From Engraulis encrasicolus (lineage: Eukaryota > Chordata > Actinopteri > Clupeiformes > Engraulidae): a stretch of DNA of 64,000 bases. The translations under genes and the position numbers were made by a program. The stretch is taken from NCBI RefSeq assembly GCF_034702125.1, contig NC_085862.1:8923863-8987862 (forward strand). Reading direction: 5' to 3'. The notes below the pieces were generated by a model. It worked only from the letters and a program-made list of their open reading frames with translations, ran no database searches and was not told the origin of the DNA. Of this stretch, positions 32,700-44,786 are shown in pieces; within the stretch, counting starts at the first letter, position 1, and every line of letters begins with the position of its first letter.

Positions 32700-32995
32700 G
32701 TGGATACCAATATGCAGTCTATCCTCCTCCCTTTCCCACTTGCCTGCTTGTGATCTCATGATGATGTCACTGACAACAGAAAATGTATTCAATATCTTGC
32801 AAAAGCACAATTCTAATGTTATTTTCTCATTTGCAATGGGGATGTGAATGAAAAACAGTCCCACAAAAGTTGTTGTGGCTAGGTGGACAGCTGGGAAACT
32901 GTATTGTTTTCTCCATGGAGGCGGGGCCAGGAGGCGGGGCGAGGCCACAAGCACAAGTGGAAGACGGTAGTCTACATATTGGAATTCACACAGTA
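32700..32995. mobile_element. MITE family A copy
   Basis: The ends ATACCAATATGCAGTCTATC and TAGTCTACATATTGGAATTC are inverted, with the family interior (CTGCTTGTGATCTCATGATG, CTCCATGGAGGCGGGGCCAG). Confidence 0.65.
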
Positions 32996-33177
32996 TGTAT
33001 GAAAAGTCCAAATTTCCCAGTCATAACGAATAAGAATTTGAAAGTGCGGTACGTACTCATGAAAAAGGTAACATTTGTGAATGGGCAGCATGGGGGGGGA
33101 ATGATTTTCTTCTCAGTGTATTCAGTAGACTATTTAGATAGGCCTATGGCTATTAGAATTATTATTATTGGCATAAT

Positions 33178-33418
33178 CACTGGAAGTAGCCGTGGCACAG
33201 CGGTTAGGGAGTTGGTCTTTCAATCGGGGTGTTATCAGTTCAAATCCCACTTGAGTCCCTCCCTACACCTACATCCATGGCTGAAGTTCCCTTGATCAAG
33301 GCACCTAGCCCCACACTGCTCCAGGGACTGTAATCAATACCCTGTACTGTAAATAACTGTAAGTCGCTTTGAATAAAACAAAAAGCGTCAGCTAAGTGTA
33401 ATGTAATGTAATGTAAAA
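33178..33418 (+). mobile_element. tRNA-derived SINE with (TGTAA)n tail
   Basis: The head has GTGGCACAGCGGTTAGGGAG and the B-box-like AGTTCAAATCCCAC. The body has TTGATCAAGGCACCTAGCCC. The tail is AAGTGTAATGTAATGTAATG. Same family as 9234-9462. Confidence 0.8.
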
Positions 33419-33819
33419 AGTAAATAGTAGCCTACAATTAGCATCAAGCCACAAGTGAACGGAGTTTTGCACTCTGGTGAATTTTAAATTCATTTTAAAA
33501 TGGTTTATAAGTAGGCCTACATTTGATATTGTTTTATTTTGGCACCATAGACTTCCATTTGGCTTGATATGGATATAGGCTACTGTTAATATAGGCAATG
33601 CAAACACCGAGAAAAAAATCTGTGTCTTCTCTTCTCATACTTTTCCAGGGCTTAACTACATAGGCCTATGAGCAATTTCCTGAAATGAGGTGAGGTGGAC
33701 TGTTCAATTCACTGTTCAATTTCGATATATGGTGTTCCAGTGTCCACTGTAGTCATCTCACTTTGTCAATTGCAAGTTTTCCTTGTAGTCATGTTTGAGA
33801 CAGAGCTCTGACAGAGAGG

Positions 33820-34015
33820 GTCTATGGTAATTGATTGAAACACCAAGGGAGCACCACTTTTATTTTGAAAAAAGGAGGAAGTAACTCGGCGCTTATCTCA
33901 ACATTTCCGCTAGCTTCACATAGGAGGAAACAATCCTTTGACCGGTTGATTTGATTTGTTTATTATTGTTGTTGTACGCTAGGCAGCCAGCTTGAATTTA
34001 GTTAAATGTGCAGAC
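33820..34015. repeat. Dispersed repeat, copy 2 (pair with 14700-14895)
   Basis: It shares AAACACCAAGG, CACTTTTATTTTGAAAAAAG, a GTTGTTGTAC run and GCAGCCAGC with copy 1. A small open exon-like block follows directly: MQTQFDSIPASFESDFERVS from 34026, with GAG/GTAAGG at about 34128. No partner exon was identified. Confidence 0.5.
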
Positions 34016-35245
34016 GTCTACAATAATGCAGACGCAATTCGATAGCATACCCGCCAGTTTTGAGTCAGATTTTGAACGCGTTTCTCACTGTTCAAGCGAT
34101 CATCCGGCCAGTACAAAGGAGGTTGAGGTAAGGTACCAGATCCACAAGAGTTTTATTGAAGTTGTGAAGCCCAAAAAGGTTATTACCATTAACACAGGTC
34201 CAGCATTATAAATGGGTGTTTTGAAGGCAAAAGCTCTACTATATTAATCTGTACGCTTTTACGGTGGCCCATTACGGAAGCTCAGAGGTGACATTGAGGG
34301 GAAAACATTTTTTTTGGGGGGGGGGGGATGCTGAGTAACACTTTGCGAGATAACGCAAATATTTCCCGAGATAACTCAAACCATTTGCGAGAAAAATCAA
34401 ACCTTTTGCGAGATAACGCAAATCTTTTGCGAGATAACGCAAATTAAAACTTACATCTGCGGGTTCACCACTTTGATTTGCAGCACACTTTTTGGTCACC
34501 GGGGGCAGTCTGAACCAATACAACACAGAGCCGTACGACTCTGATACAACACACGTAGGCCTATGGCTTTGATACACGCAGAGCTGTAGAGGTATTCAAT
34601 TCAACCACTGCTGTCATTCATTTTCATCAGAATCGCCTGAGGAATCTCACTCACGTAAGTTTTTGTACCTTTCCTATTTAGTGTCCGCACTAGTTGTTTT
34701 GTAAAATGCACGCAAGTACACAATTTGATAAGACGAGGACAGGCACTGATACCTTGAAATAGCCCAGAGCTACCCCCTGAACTTTGTAAAACCATTTGTG
34801 TTGTGGGCCGACCACCACCAACGCTACTGATATTTGTGGTTATGTCTTGGAATTTTACTTTTTGATTTGAAAATTGTGTGCAATACCGGTAGGCTTGTGT
34901 TATTTTTTACCTGTCAAGGGACAAAAGATGGAAATTAGCCTTATGGTTATAATCTTGTATATTTTGCATTTTGTTTGAATGATGATAATGTAATATGCTG
35001 TCCCTTTGTTAAATAAATAAACTTGAAACTTGTTTTGCATGAGTTAATGTTTCAAACTATTTTTCCCAATATCTTTTGCTTGCAGATCGACAAGGCAGTA
35101 GGCTACTTGCACTTATGACCAATGCACAGCTTGCACTGCACAATATATACCATCTTATGGTGATCGACTAGCTGCAGTCTCTTTTTGTAATCAGCAGCAT
35201 CAGGCATCTACCAGAGAGTCTCTCTTAGAAAGAATAAAAGAGAAG

Positions 35246-35728
35246 ATGGGGGATCGGAAGATGACAAGTAAGGGTCACCGTATGCCATCAGAATCACATG
35301 GAATGGCAAGAAAAAACAACAGAAATGCAGAAAAGCAAGTACGAAAAATAGCAATTGGATGGCTTCACTACTCAAAACCTCACTACACCCAGGTCCGAAC
35401 GAGGAATGGAGGTGGGACAAGATGCACAACAGTTCACAAAGAAACTACTGTCAAGCAGTTGATGGAAATTGCAAAGCAACTATTTTTTCCCGATGGTTTA
35501 TCCAACAAAGGAAAACAAGAGAATTTTGATTTTGAGATGCGGGACTTCCAACGGAATTTAATTCCGCTGGAAGACACTGTGGGCAGGATGTATGAGTCGA
35601 CAAAGTTGAAGGCTCTCCGTTTTTACCTCTGCTCGAAGGACAAATTCTCTGACCAGTCCTCTGTGGACGAAGAAAGTGACGAAGAAAGTGACTGCGCGAT
35701 CGAAGAGCTAGAAGATCAAGGCAGAAGG
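35246..35728 (+). CDS. Exon of a teleost G2/M-phase E3 ligase (G2E3-like) family protein
   Basis: It encodes about 161 residues: a basic N-terminus, then IAIGWLHYSKPHYTQVRTRN, GGGTR, TVKQLMEIAKQLFFPDG, FEMRDFQRNLIPLEDTVGRM, YESTKLKALRFYLCSKDK and an acidic tail. From memory, this layout is the N-terminal region of the expanded fish proteins annotated as G2/M phase-specific E3 ubiquitin-protein ligase-like, which end in a HECT domain. The donor GTTTGT at 35729 is in phase 0. An earlier start exon is possible. The HECT part is absent here. Confidence 0.6.
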
Positions 35729-35939
35729 GTTTGTTACTTATATTCAGTGTTAGTCCTATAGACCGTAAATGATAACCACAAATATGGGGTTTTGTGTGAA
35801 ATAAGATTAAATTCCCATTTAGCGCATATTTTTTGTCTTTGTTATCAGCTCAGACAAAAAATGTATACATTGAGTTTTACACTGCATGTGCATTTATACT
35901 TTGAATTCATTTGTTGCGTAACTTAAAACCTTGTTGCAG

Positions 35940-36065
35940 AATGCCATTGCAGACCCAGGACAATCATCTTCATCCACCAACCTTTCCAGTGGGAAGGAAG
36001 ATGAGACTGAGTCCACTATCAACAATGGAGACACATCATCAGAGCATTCAGGGGGAGATCTCTCG
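35940..36065 (+). CDS. Second exon of the G2E3-like remnant
   Basis: The acceptor CTTGTTGCAG precedes 42 codons (NAIADPGQSSSSTNLSSGKE.. to SSEHSGGDLS) and a GTAACA donor. It is phase 0 at both ends and Ser/Glu-rich. No later exon lies inside the element, so the gene is truncated by internal deletion. Confidence 0.5.
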
Positions 36066-37725
36066 GTAACACCAAAGATTCTCTATTCTAATTCTGCATA
36101 TAGAGCGTCTGGTAACACTACATTCTTTAATACCACTTGGCAAGTTGTAAACCAATTTTTGAAAGCAATATCTCCTTTCGTACAAACTCCAACTCGATTG
36201 AAGTTGGGACACTAGGTACATTGTGAATATTGAAAAAATATACAATATTATTTGATATAAAAAGTGTTCTTTCTGGTTGTGGACATGATTTTAACTGCTC
36301 AAGTGGAAGGTGTATTCTTTCTTCGCCATGCTTTCTTTCATGTAGTGTTTGCTATGTGACGGGTCTTGACCACAAGCCGGCCATTTTATCACCTGGTTAC
36401 CCTTAAGATGAAGCTTAACTGTTGGAACATAGCAGGAAATGTGATTTGCCCTCCTTGTGTGGCCAAATTTGAAGGCCTCGATTCAAAATAGAATGAGTGG
36501 CTTTTTATGCTGTTAGAAAGCCATATCATTTAGCATTATGTTCAACTCTATGTGAGTACTGACCTTAAGGCATTGTTAACAACATTTGTACCCATCTTAT
36601 CAAATGGTGTACTTGCGTGCATTTTACAAAACAACTAGTGCCGACACTAAATAGGAAAGTTATAAAAACTTACGTGAGTGAGATTCCTCAGGGGATTCTG
36701 ATGAGAATGAATGACAGCAGTGGTTGAATTGAATACCTCTACAGCTCTGAAGTGTGTCAAACCCTTATGTGAGTTGGTTCAGACTGCCCCCGGTGACCAA
36801 AAAGTTTGCTGCGAATCAAAGTGGTGAACCTGCAGATGTAAGTTTTAATTTGCATTATCTCGCGAAAGGTTTGCGTTATCCTGCAAAAGTTTCGCGTTCT
36901 CTCGCAAAGGTGTTAGTCTGCAGTGCATACATTTCCCAAAAAACATTTTTTCCCTCCAGGTCACCTACACTGTGTGCAGAATTATTAGGCAAACAAGTTT
37001 TTTGACAATATCGTCCATTTCATGCATATTGTCCGCCACCACCCTTCATGGACATGAACACCTATTGGATTTAAGCATTCCAGGTCATGCATATTGGTAT
37101 AATAAGAGACAGTTTGATCGAAGGAGCCCAATACCCTATATCAGGGCAAAAATAGTGTGCATAATTATTAGGCAACTTTGTTTTACTCTGGGAAAATGAG
37201 CCACAAAAGAGATCTAACAAACTCTGTAAAGACTATAAACAATTTTGAAGTCTTCTAGAGGGGTGTGGCTGTCTTGAAATATTGGTCACATCCATCTAAT
37301 GCACCATTACAAGTCATCAGTGTCACATGACATGTGCTCACAAAGTAACTGCCAGATTGAAAAGAATTGAAGATGAAACTACCACAAAACTATTACCCTG
37401 CAGTGCTGGTATATTCCAGAACTGAAACCTACATCGACTGTCTACAAGAACATTGTATTCAGCACTCAGAGACATGGCCAAGGTAAAACAGGCTGAAACC
37501 TGAAGACCACTCAACAAGTAACTTAAGTCAAGACTGGGTCAAGAAATGTTTTTAGACAGTTTTTTCAATGGTTTTATGAACTAGTGAAAGTGACTGTTAA
37601 TGGACCAGGTTGATGAGCCTATGGCTAGATCAGTAATTGCACACTCAGATCAGTTGCTGAGTTCCACTCAAATACCAGCAGATTACTGCATAAATACCAT
37701 TGTCTTCGTAAAAGATGCAATTTTC

Positions 37726-40685
37726 GGTAACACTTTACGGATCGCTAATAAGGTGTTAATTTCATACTAATTTCTCAGTAACTTCAGTCTAATTTTATGG
37801 TAATAACTGCTTGTTATTAGTAATAACAGCAAAATAACCATATGGTTTCCAGTGCAATTACACTATAATTTCTCATTAATAACAGCAAAAATAACCATAC
37901 AGTTTCCAGTGCAATTATGCTGTAGTTTCTAGTTAATAGTAGGCTAATGGAAACAGCTACTGTGTCATCATAGTAGTTAGGTGGTAGGTATGGCCAGTAA
38001 CTAAACGTATCAACAGCCGAAGTAGTTTCATACTAATTTAGGCTACATCAGGGCCGTAATGTGCAATATTTCTCTTCCTATGTTATTGCATAGAAACGAC
38101 CACCCAAGCATCCTTGTATTATTGTGCTTAATTACCTTGTAAAACCAATTGAGTAGTTATATGGAAATAAGATAGAATCAGGGCCGTAAAATGCATTATC
38201 ACCTATTCCACTCAATTTTTATGGAAATTACATATTTTTCATGGTCTTAAAATGTCTTATTTCTGATTTCCACTCAATTACTTAGTTATTATCATTTTTT
38301 AATACAATAGGCTATAGACTAGCCTACTATGAAGTGATTCAAGTACACAGACAAACACATTGTGTGCAAAACTTTATTTATTTTTTCAATCAGTTATGAG
38401 ATTCATGTTCACTGATGTGAGGTTGTCAATCTGCCACCATCCAGAGGAAGTCCTGTGAACACAAACAAACAAACAGAGAAGTCAACTGCAAGACCGGTTT
38501 CACCACGTTTATTTTTTTATGTTATCAATTCACCATCAATAAATTTGCTTCTGAAATGCAGTACCATGTTAAATGCACGTTGTAAATCTTCCTCAGGCTG
38601 ACATCGTTGCTGATTTACAAAGGCAAACTCTAGCTAGCACCTAGCTTCAGTCATTGAAAACATGGTGGGCAGAGCTAGCTAGAACTAGTGGTTTCCATGT
38701 ACCTCTGTAGGCTATGCCATTTCAGCACAAACACGGCTGATAAGACGTGTTTGCAATGTATACAGTTAAAATCCTTCAATGCTCAGAGACAAAATGAAAG
38801 CAGGTTAAAGCTAGAACTACATTAAAAGTTCGTTGTCAGGAAGCTTACCTTGCCTGGCTCTGCTGCACTGAAGTTGAACTAGCTCGCGGTCAGTGTTGCC
38901 AGATTTTCTACGACAAATAAGCGACTGACGTCCTGAAAACAAGCCCAAAAGAAGCGACTGACGGGCGTAGTGAAAAGAAGCCCAAAATAAGCAACCGAAG
39001 GGGTGGGTCGTCAGTCGCGTGCCTAGTCAGGGAAGACCTTGCTCTTTGCAGGGGTCTGCGTGGCAGCTAAAATTCCCCCCAAGTGACCACAGAAAGTGGG
39101 AGTTAACAATGCTGTAGTAGGGTCACTTGTAAGGATGAGTGAGAAAAAACGAGTTGCCATTGAAAAAAACATCCAAATGACCGGCAGAGCAGGAGAAAAC
39201 AGCAAGCCCAACCCTGAAAAGAGCAAGCCCAAAAAAACCGCAACCCGCGACTTTACAAAATTCAAAGCGACTGCTCAAAAAAAGAAGCCCAATGTCGCTT
39301 ATAATAAGCGGACTTGGCAACACTGCTNGCGGTGGCGGCGGCGAGTCCTGTTGTTGCTAGGCAACGAAAGTTTGGTTACTGCAGAACAGGAGCGTCCCAA
39401 TCAGTATACTTCTGTACTTCAAGCACACTCGTTCTAGTTGTACGCTGCCCGCTCTGCTTGCAGTATGGCTCAGAGACGCTGACGTTGTTTAATTGAGTAC
39501 CCTGACACACAAGGGTGGAGTTTGAGGCGCACCACACAGTGCTTTCACACGCAGGCAGCAACCAGGGTAACTTTCAAGGTGAGCTAAAATGGTCTTGATG
39601 TTGATTTCATCCACCTTCAATCGTCGAATTACTTTAGCCTTATGCAAACATGTTTTATGAGTTAGTGTTAGGTTTATGTTTGTTCTGGAAATGAAACGGC
39701 ATACAGAAGTACCTTTACAATGGAGAACCAACTAGCTAGCTCTGCCCACCATGTTTTCAATGACTGAAGCTAGGTGCTAGCTAGAGTTTGCGCCTTTGTA
39801 AATCAGCTATGTTGTCAGCCTGAGGAAGATTTACAACGTGCATTTAACATGGTACTGCATTTCAGAAGCAAATTTAGCGATGGTGAATTGATAACATAAA
39901 AAAATGAACGTGGGTGAAACCGGTCTTGCAGTTGACTTCTCTGTTTGTTTGTGTTCACAGGACTTCCTCTGGATGGTGGCAGATTGACAACTTCACATCA
40001 GTGAACATGAATCTCATAACTGATTGGAAAAATAAATAAAGTTTTGCACACAATGTGTTTGTCTGTGTACTTGAATCACTTCATAGTAGGCTAGTCTATA
40101 TTGTATTAAAAATGATAATAACTAAGTAATTGAGTGGAAATAAGAAATAAGACATTTTAAGACCATGAAAATAGGCCTATGTAATTTCCATAAAATTGAG
40201 TGGAATAGGTGATAATGCATTTTACGGCCCTGATTCTATCTTATTTCCATATAACTACTCAATTGTTTACAAGGTAATTAAGCAGAAATAATACAAGGAT
40301 GCTTGGTGGTCGTTTCTATGCAATAACATAGGAAGAGGAAATATTGCACATTACGGCCCTGATGTAGCCTAATTAGTATGAAACTACTTCGGCTGATACC
40401 GTTTAGTTACTGGCATACCTACCACCTAACTACTATGATGACACAGTAGCTGTTTCCATTAGCCTACTAATAACTAGAAACTACAGCATAATTGCACTGG
40501 AAACTGTATGGTTATTTTTGCTGTTATTAATGAGAAATTATAGTGTAATTGCACCGGAAACCATATGGTTATTTTGCTGTTATTACTAATAACAAGCAGT
40601 TATTACCATAAAATTAGACTGAAATTACTGAGAAATTAGTATGAAATTAACACCTTATTAGCGATCCGTAAAGTAAAGTGTTACC
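37726..40685. mobile_element. Young foldback element (middle level of the nest)
   Basis: The ends GGTAACACTTTACGGATCGC and its complement begin inverted arms of about 970 bases (37726 to about 38705, about 39720 to 40685). The arms look about 2% different, apart from an extra AAAGT near the right end. The spacer of about 1 kb holds the hAT MITE 38891-39325. No transposase recognised. Confidence 0.85.
38891..39325. mobile_element. hAT MITE with 8-bp duplication (inner level of the nest)
   Basis: The ends CAGTGTTGCCAGATTTTC and ACTTGGCAACACTG are inverted, with GCGACTGACG/CGACTG motifs repeated inside. It is flanked by CTCGCGGT (38883-38890) and CTNGCGGT (39326-39333). The N is at 39328. Confidence 0.8.
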
Positions 40686-41389
40686 CCTTTTTCTCCCTCT
40701 AAAAGATCCAGCCATGAGTTCATCCACCCTGTCTGTCAAGAGTCACTTTCCCAAGTCCATAAAACCTTTGAACATTTTGTCCCCAGGTATTTTTGCCCCC
40801 GTTTTGACTTAATTAACTTGTTGAATGGTTGTCTGGTGTCATCCCTTCTTACCTTGGCCATGTCTCTGAGCGCTCAATACCCTGTTTTTCTGGACACTCT
40901 GTGTTGGTTTCTGCTCTGGAATATGATAGCACTGCAGGGTAATATTTTTTTGTTGTTTCACGTTAAATTCTTCTCAATGTTTGGCAGTGACATTTCTTAA
41001 GAGACTGATGACTTTGTAACAGTGCATCTGATAGTTCTGTGTGAACGTGACCAACATCTTGCAAATTTCAAGACAGCCACATCCCTCTAGAACACTTCAA
41101 AATTGTTTGTTAGATCTATTTTGTGGCCCATATTCCCAGAAGAAAACAAAGTTGCCTAATAATTATGCACACCTGATATAAGGTGTTGGGCACCTTCGAC
41201 CACACCCCCATCTTATTATACAAATATACATGACCTGGAATGCTTAAATCAAATAGGTTTTCATGTTCATATAGATTGCTGTTTGGAAATATGCATAAAA
41301 AAGACAAAATGGTCAAAAAACATGTTTGCCTAATAATTCTGCACACAGTGTATGTGCCATAAACCTGAAGGTTGAAAAAAAAAAAAAAA

Positions 41390-41412
41390 AAACCACACAC
41401 ACACACACACAC
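41390..41412. repeat. (AC)n tract beside a poly(A) run
   Basis: A run of A at about 41376-41390 followed by (AC)n, just outside the Tc1-type element. Confidence 0.9.
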
Positions 41413-42159
41413 AATTTTTTCTCTGCAAGTGGGTGCACGCTTACCGCCGTTTGCAGCTTTGTTTGGGAGTGATGTACAACTAAGCATGTAGGCCTGCCTA
41501 ACATTTGTGCCTCAATCCATAGCCCTTTATATTATAAACATTGGTAAATGACAATGATTTCCATTACATAGCTTTCCATTACATAGCTTTGCAATCTTTT
41601 TGAATTATTATTAGGCTTTTTTTTATTTATTTATTTTCATTTTTTATTTAATTTAATTTCCATTTCAAAATGCCCCCTGAACTACATCGAAGGCTATCTG
41701 CCCCCTCAGGCTAATTAATTGATTAATTCAAATTCACATTATTTTAACTTAAAAAGTGTACCGATGTATCTCGGAACCTTTGCCTGCAAAGATCCAATGC
41801 TTGACCTGTGTTTATGGTTAGGTAACTGGGATTGCCTATATATCACATATTGTCACATATTTGGAATCGTCACCAAAGAGTTTGCTAAACCACTTCAGTG
41901 CAATTGACCAAGGTTTGCATAGATTTAGGAAAATGTCGCTTGAAATCCTTCCCAAGCAAAGCTGAAAAAGGATAAGAGCAAGTATGCAACCCAGGTGAAT
42001 ATTGTGTATTTGTCTAGTCTGGATTTGTTAGGCTTGCATTTTTGAATTCCTCACAATTTTCTGAATCAGAAAGATCCAGTCTTTTGGGCTCCACAACATA
42101 ATTAAAACCTTCTTTACTCTGGGACTACTAGTGTGACAGTAGAGATATCATGACTGGAC

Positions 42160-42530
42160 TGCAGAGATGCGCGATACCATTTTTTTTGATAACCGATACG
42201 AGTACGAGTACGGTACATTCATTTCTGTACTTGCTGATACCGAGCAAGCACCAATCGTGATACTTTTACCCACAACATGCAATAAAAATAAATGCACAGC
42301 CTTGTTTTTCCACCTGTGATATTTGTCTTATTGTCCATTTCCATGTAGATGTGATTAAATGTATGAGACAGACGGCGCCTTTTTCCCATGCTGCTTTCAA
42401 GTCAACAGAACGTGGCGAGATGTTGCGTTGTTTAGTGTGATGGCAGTATCGTTGCCTAGTATCGGCAAGTGTTTGAGCAAGTATCGGTGCCGATACAAAT
42501 ACCAGTTTCGATGTGGGTGCATCCCTGCTG
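42160..42530. mobile_element. Degraded hAT-like MITE (relative of 8220-8582)
   Basis: AGAGATGCGCGATACC, CGAGTACGAGTACGG and TTGCCTAGTATCGGCAAGTG, then GGTGCATCCCT at the right, follow the order seen at 8220-8582. The target duplication is not clear. Confidence 0.55.
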
Positions 42531-42554
42531 GGCTGCATCCATTTGTTGGAATGT

Positions 42555-42773
42555 CAGTGTTGCCAGATGCGTCTGATCAAATCCCGCCCAAAAGGTTCTC
42601 AAAAAACGCCAAATTGCGCTAAATTCCGCCCAATTTCAACAAATTGCATTGACTTCTATGGGCCCAAAACGGCAGAAAACAATGGGAAATGGCCAATTTT
42701 CCCAGTTTTTACCCGCAGACGGCCATCCTAAGTAGCCCAATTTAGCGGTTAACCGCCTAATCTGGCAACACTG
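42555..42773. mobile_element. hAT MITE, CAGTGTTGCCAGAT family, copy 1
   Basis: The ends CAGTGTTGCCAGAT and ATCTGGCAACACTG are perfect inverted repeats. The interior ATCCCGCCCAAAAGGTTCTC and TTGACTTCTATGGGCC is shared with 52830-53049 and 62711-62918. Confidence 0.85.
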
Positions 42774-42825
42774 ATGACAGTTTGACTTGACTAATGACGA
42801 TGCACCGTGCTACTTTATCTCGCAG

Positions 42826-42918
42826 ATAAAATACATTTCCCATCACGTCGGTGTGAGTCACAAGCAGGCCTGTTCCGATCTCGAGAGAATTGGAGAGTGC
42901 ATCACGGAAGCTTTACAG
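42826..42918 (+). CDS. BEN-like gene, exon a (31-codon unit 1)
   Basis: The acceptor TTTATCTCGCAG, the open frame IKYISHHVGVSHKQACSDLE to ECITEALQ, and the donor GTAACA at 42919 are seen. It is phase 0 at both ends and equal in length to exon b. Confidence 0.55.
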
Positions 42919-44082
42919 GTAACACTCTACAGGCCTACCAATGGGAAGTAGGCTGTTATGCATGCACAATAGGCTATCTGACAAACCATTTGCTATCAAG
43001 TCCACTCCAAAGTTTTTTGCTCAATGCATTTATGCATGTAGGTCGAGATAATCTAATGCGGTTCAAACCGAGCATCAGAACATGAAGAAAGCTTATTTAC
43101 AGCACATGCCTTTAAACATGACGTGGCTATTGGTGCCAGAAGGGTTTGGTTTGAGAGAATGGGTCAAAAAGAAAAATAAATAAGACCGTGAGCAGCAGTT
43201 CCGTGGGTAAAAATGCCTTGTTGATGCCAGAGGTCAGACTACAGAATGGCCAAACTGGTTCGAGCTAATACAAAGCCAACATTAAGTCAAATAAACAGTC
43301 TTTACAACCAAGGTATGCATAGAGAATCGCCAAACACGCAGCACGTCAAATCTAGAGGCAGATGGACTACAGCAGCAGAAGACCACATGGTCAGAACAGA
43401 AAAATGAGGCAACAATTTGCCCAGGCCACCATAGATGACACTAGACTAAAGGATCAGAAAAATGTTGCTTGGTCCGATGAGTCTTGATTTCTGCTCCAAC
43501 ACTCAGGTGGAATGGTCAGAATTTGGCGTCAACAACATGGAAAAAACATGAATCCATCCTGCCTTACATCAACGCGATACCCAGCCCTACTCACTAATGG
43601 GTCACAGTGGCTAGTAAGTTGGTCTTGTAACACCACTGGCCAAACTGAAATTTCACCAGCATTTGGCCGCTTGGCTGGTGTTAATATAGAGCACTGCTGA
43701 TAAAGTCAAGTCAAGAGTACTTTATTGTCAAAAATCTATGTAACAGGGTTAGCACAGGAGTTTGAAATTGCGTTTGACTAGTCTCCAATGTGCAGTTTAA
43801 CTAAAAACATTTAAATAAGACATTGGCAATAATCTCTCTCTCTCTCACTCACTCTCAACTAACCTACTCATACATGAATTTACAATTCTTTCTCTGACAC
43901 ATTAATTAATAAAGTATGTAATCCTAATCCTCTGTCTGGACTTGCCTAGTGTGATTATCGAGTGTGTAAAAATCTTTTCATTTTCTCAGTTCCTGACTCA
44001 GAACAAAGTCGGTGAGGCTGTGGGGGAGATACTCTGCATTCACCTCCAGAGGGCATACCAGCTAATCACGGAAGCAATACAG

Positions 44083-44120
<38 letters not shown>

Positions 44121-44134
44121 GAAGTGATACAGGT

Positions 44135-44175
<41 letters not shown>

Positions 44176-44451
44176 GAAGTGATACAGGTAAAAAACACAC
44201 ACACACACACAAAGTTTTAGAGTTAAATCGAGATTAATTACTCGTATAAAGCCACTAATTAATTTTATTTTTTGTTTGTTTAATCAGGAACCACACCTAA
44301 TAATAATAATAATAATAATAACAATAATTGTGGTAATATCTTTTGGATGTGTGTGCCTTTCTCAGAGTGAAGTCCAGCGGAATACATCTCTGTGCGTGTT
44401 GATTACTCAAGTGACTGGAAGGCTGGAGAGCGAGCCCAATATTGTGGTATA

Positions 44452-44482
<31 letters not shown>

Positions 44483-44749
44483 CACACTCACACTCAAACA
44501 GAAACATGACATTTGCTTTTTTCCTTCCCTTCCCTTCCCCAGTCTCTCTCTCCCTCCCCCTCACTCTATCGGACTTAAAGTAGTAGAGTGTACTTTCTTG
44601 TTCCTATGGGGAAATTTGCCATTTGATATTTGCACTTACAAACCCTTTGGCCTGTAGCTACCTGTATACTTGTGCTATCTAATCTAATCTAATCTAAAAA
44701 ATAAATAAAAAACCCACACAAAACACCAACATACCACCTAATACGCATT

Positions 44750-44786
<37 letters not shown>

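Larger units (their letters stand above)
34286..36966 (+). mobile_element. Transposon-like element carrying part of a G2E3/HECT-like gene
   Basis: Inverted arms of about 400-460 bases (34286 to about 34745, and about 36585 to 36966) start AGGTGAC and end GTCACCT. They include short GCGAGATAACGCAAA-type direct repeats. Inside, two in-phase coding exons run on the plus strand: 35246..35728 and 35940..36065. No clear target duplication was seen. The right end touches the Tc1-type element that starts at 36968. Confidence 0.7.
36968..41350. mobile_element. Tc1/mariner-like palindromic element (outer level of a nest)
   Basis: The inverted ends CACTGTGTGCAGAATTATTA and its complement are flanked by TA (36966-36967, 41351-41352), the usual Tc1/mariner duplication. 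The arms (36968-37725 and 40686-41350) are inverted copies differing by very roughly 15%. The centre is filled by the younger element 37726-40685. No intact transposase ORF was seen. Confidence 0.7.

Noticed and set aside
36754..37005. Independent coding ORF at the right end of the G2E3-like element
   Set aside because: It runs through the inverted terminal arm and into the next element, and mirrors the arm at 34272-34577.
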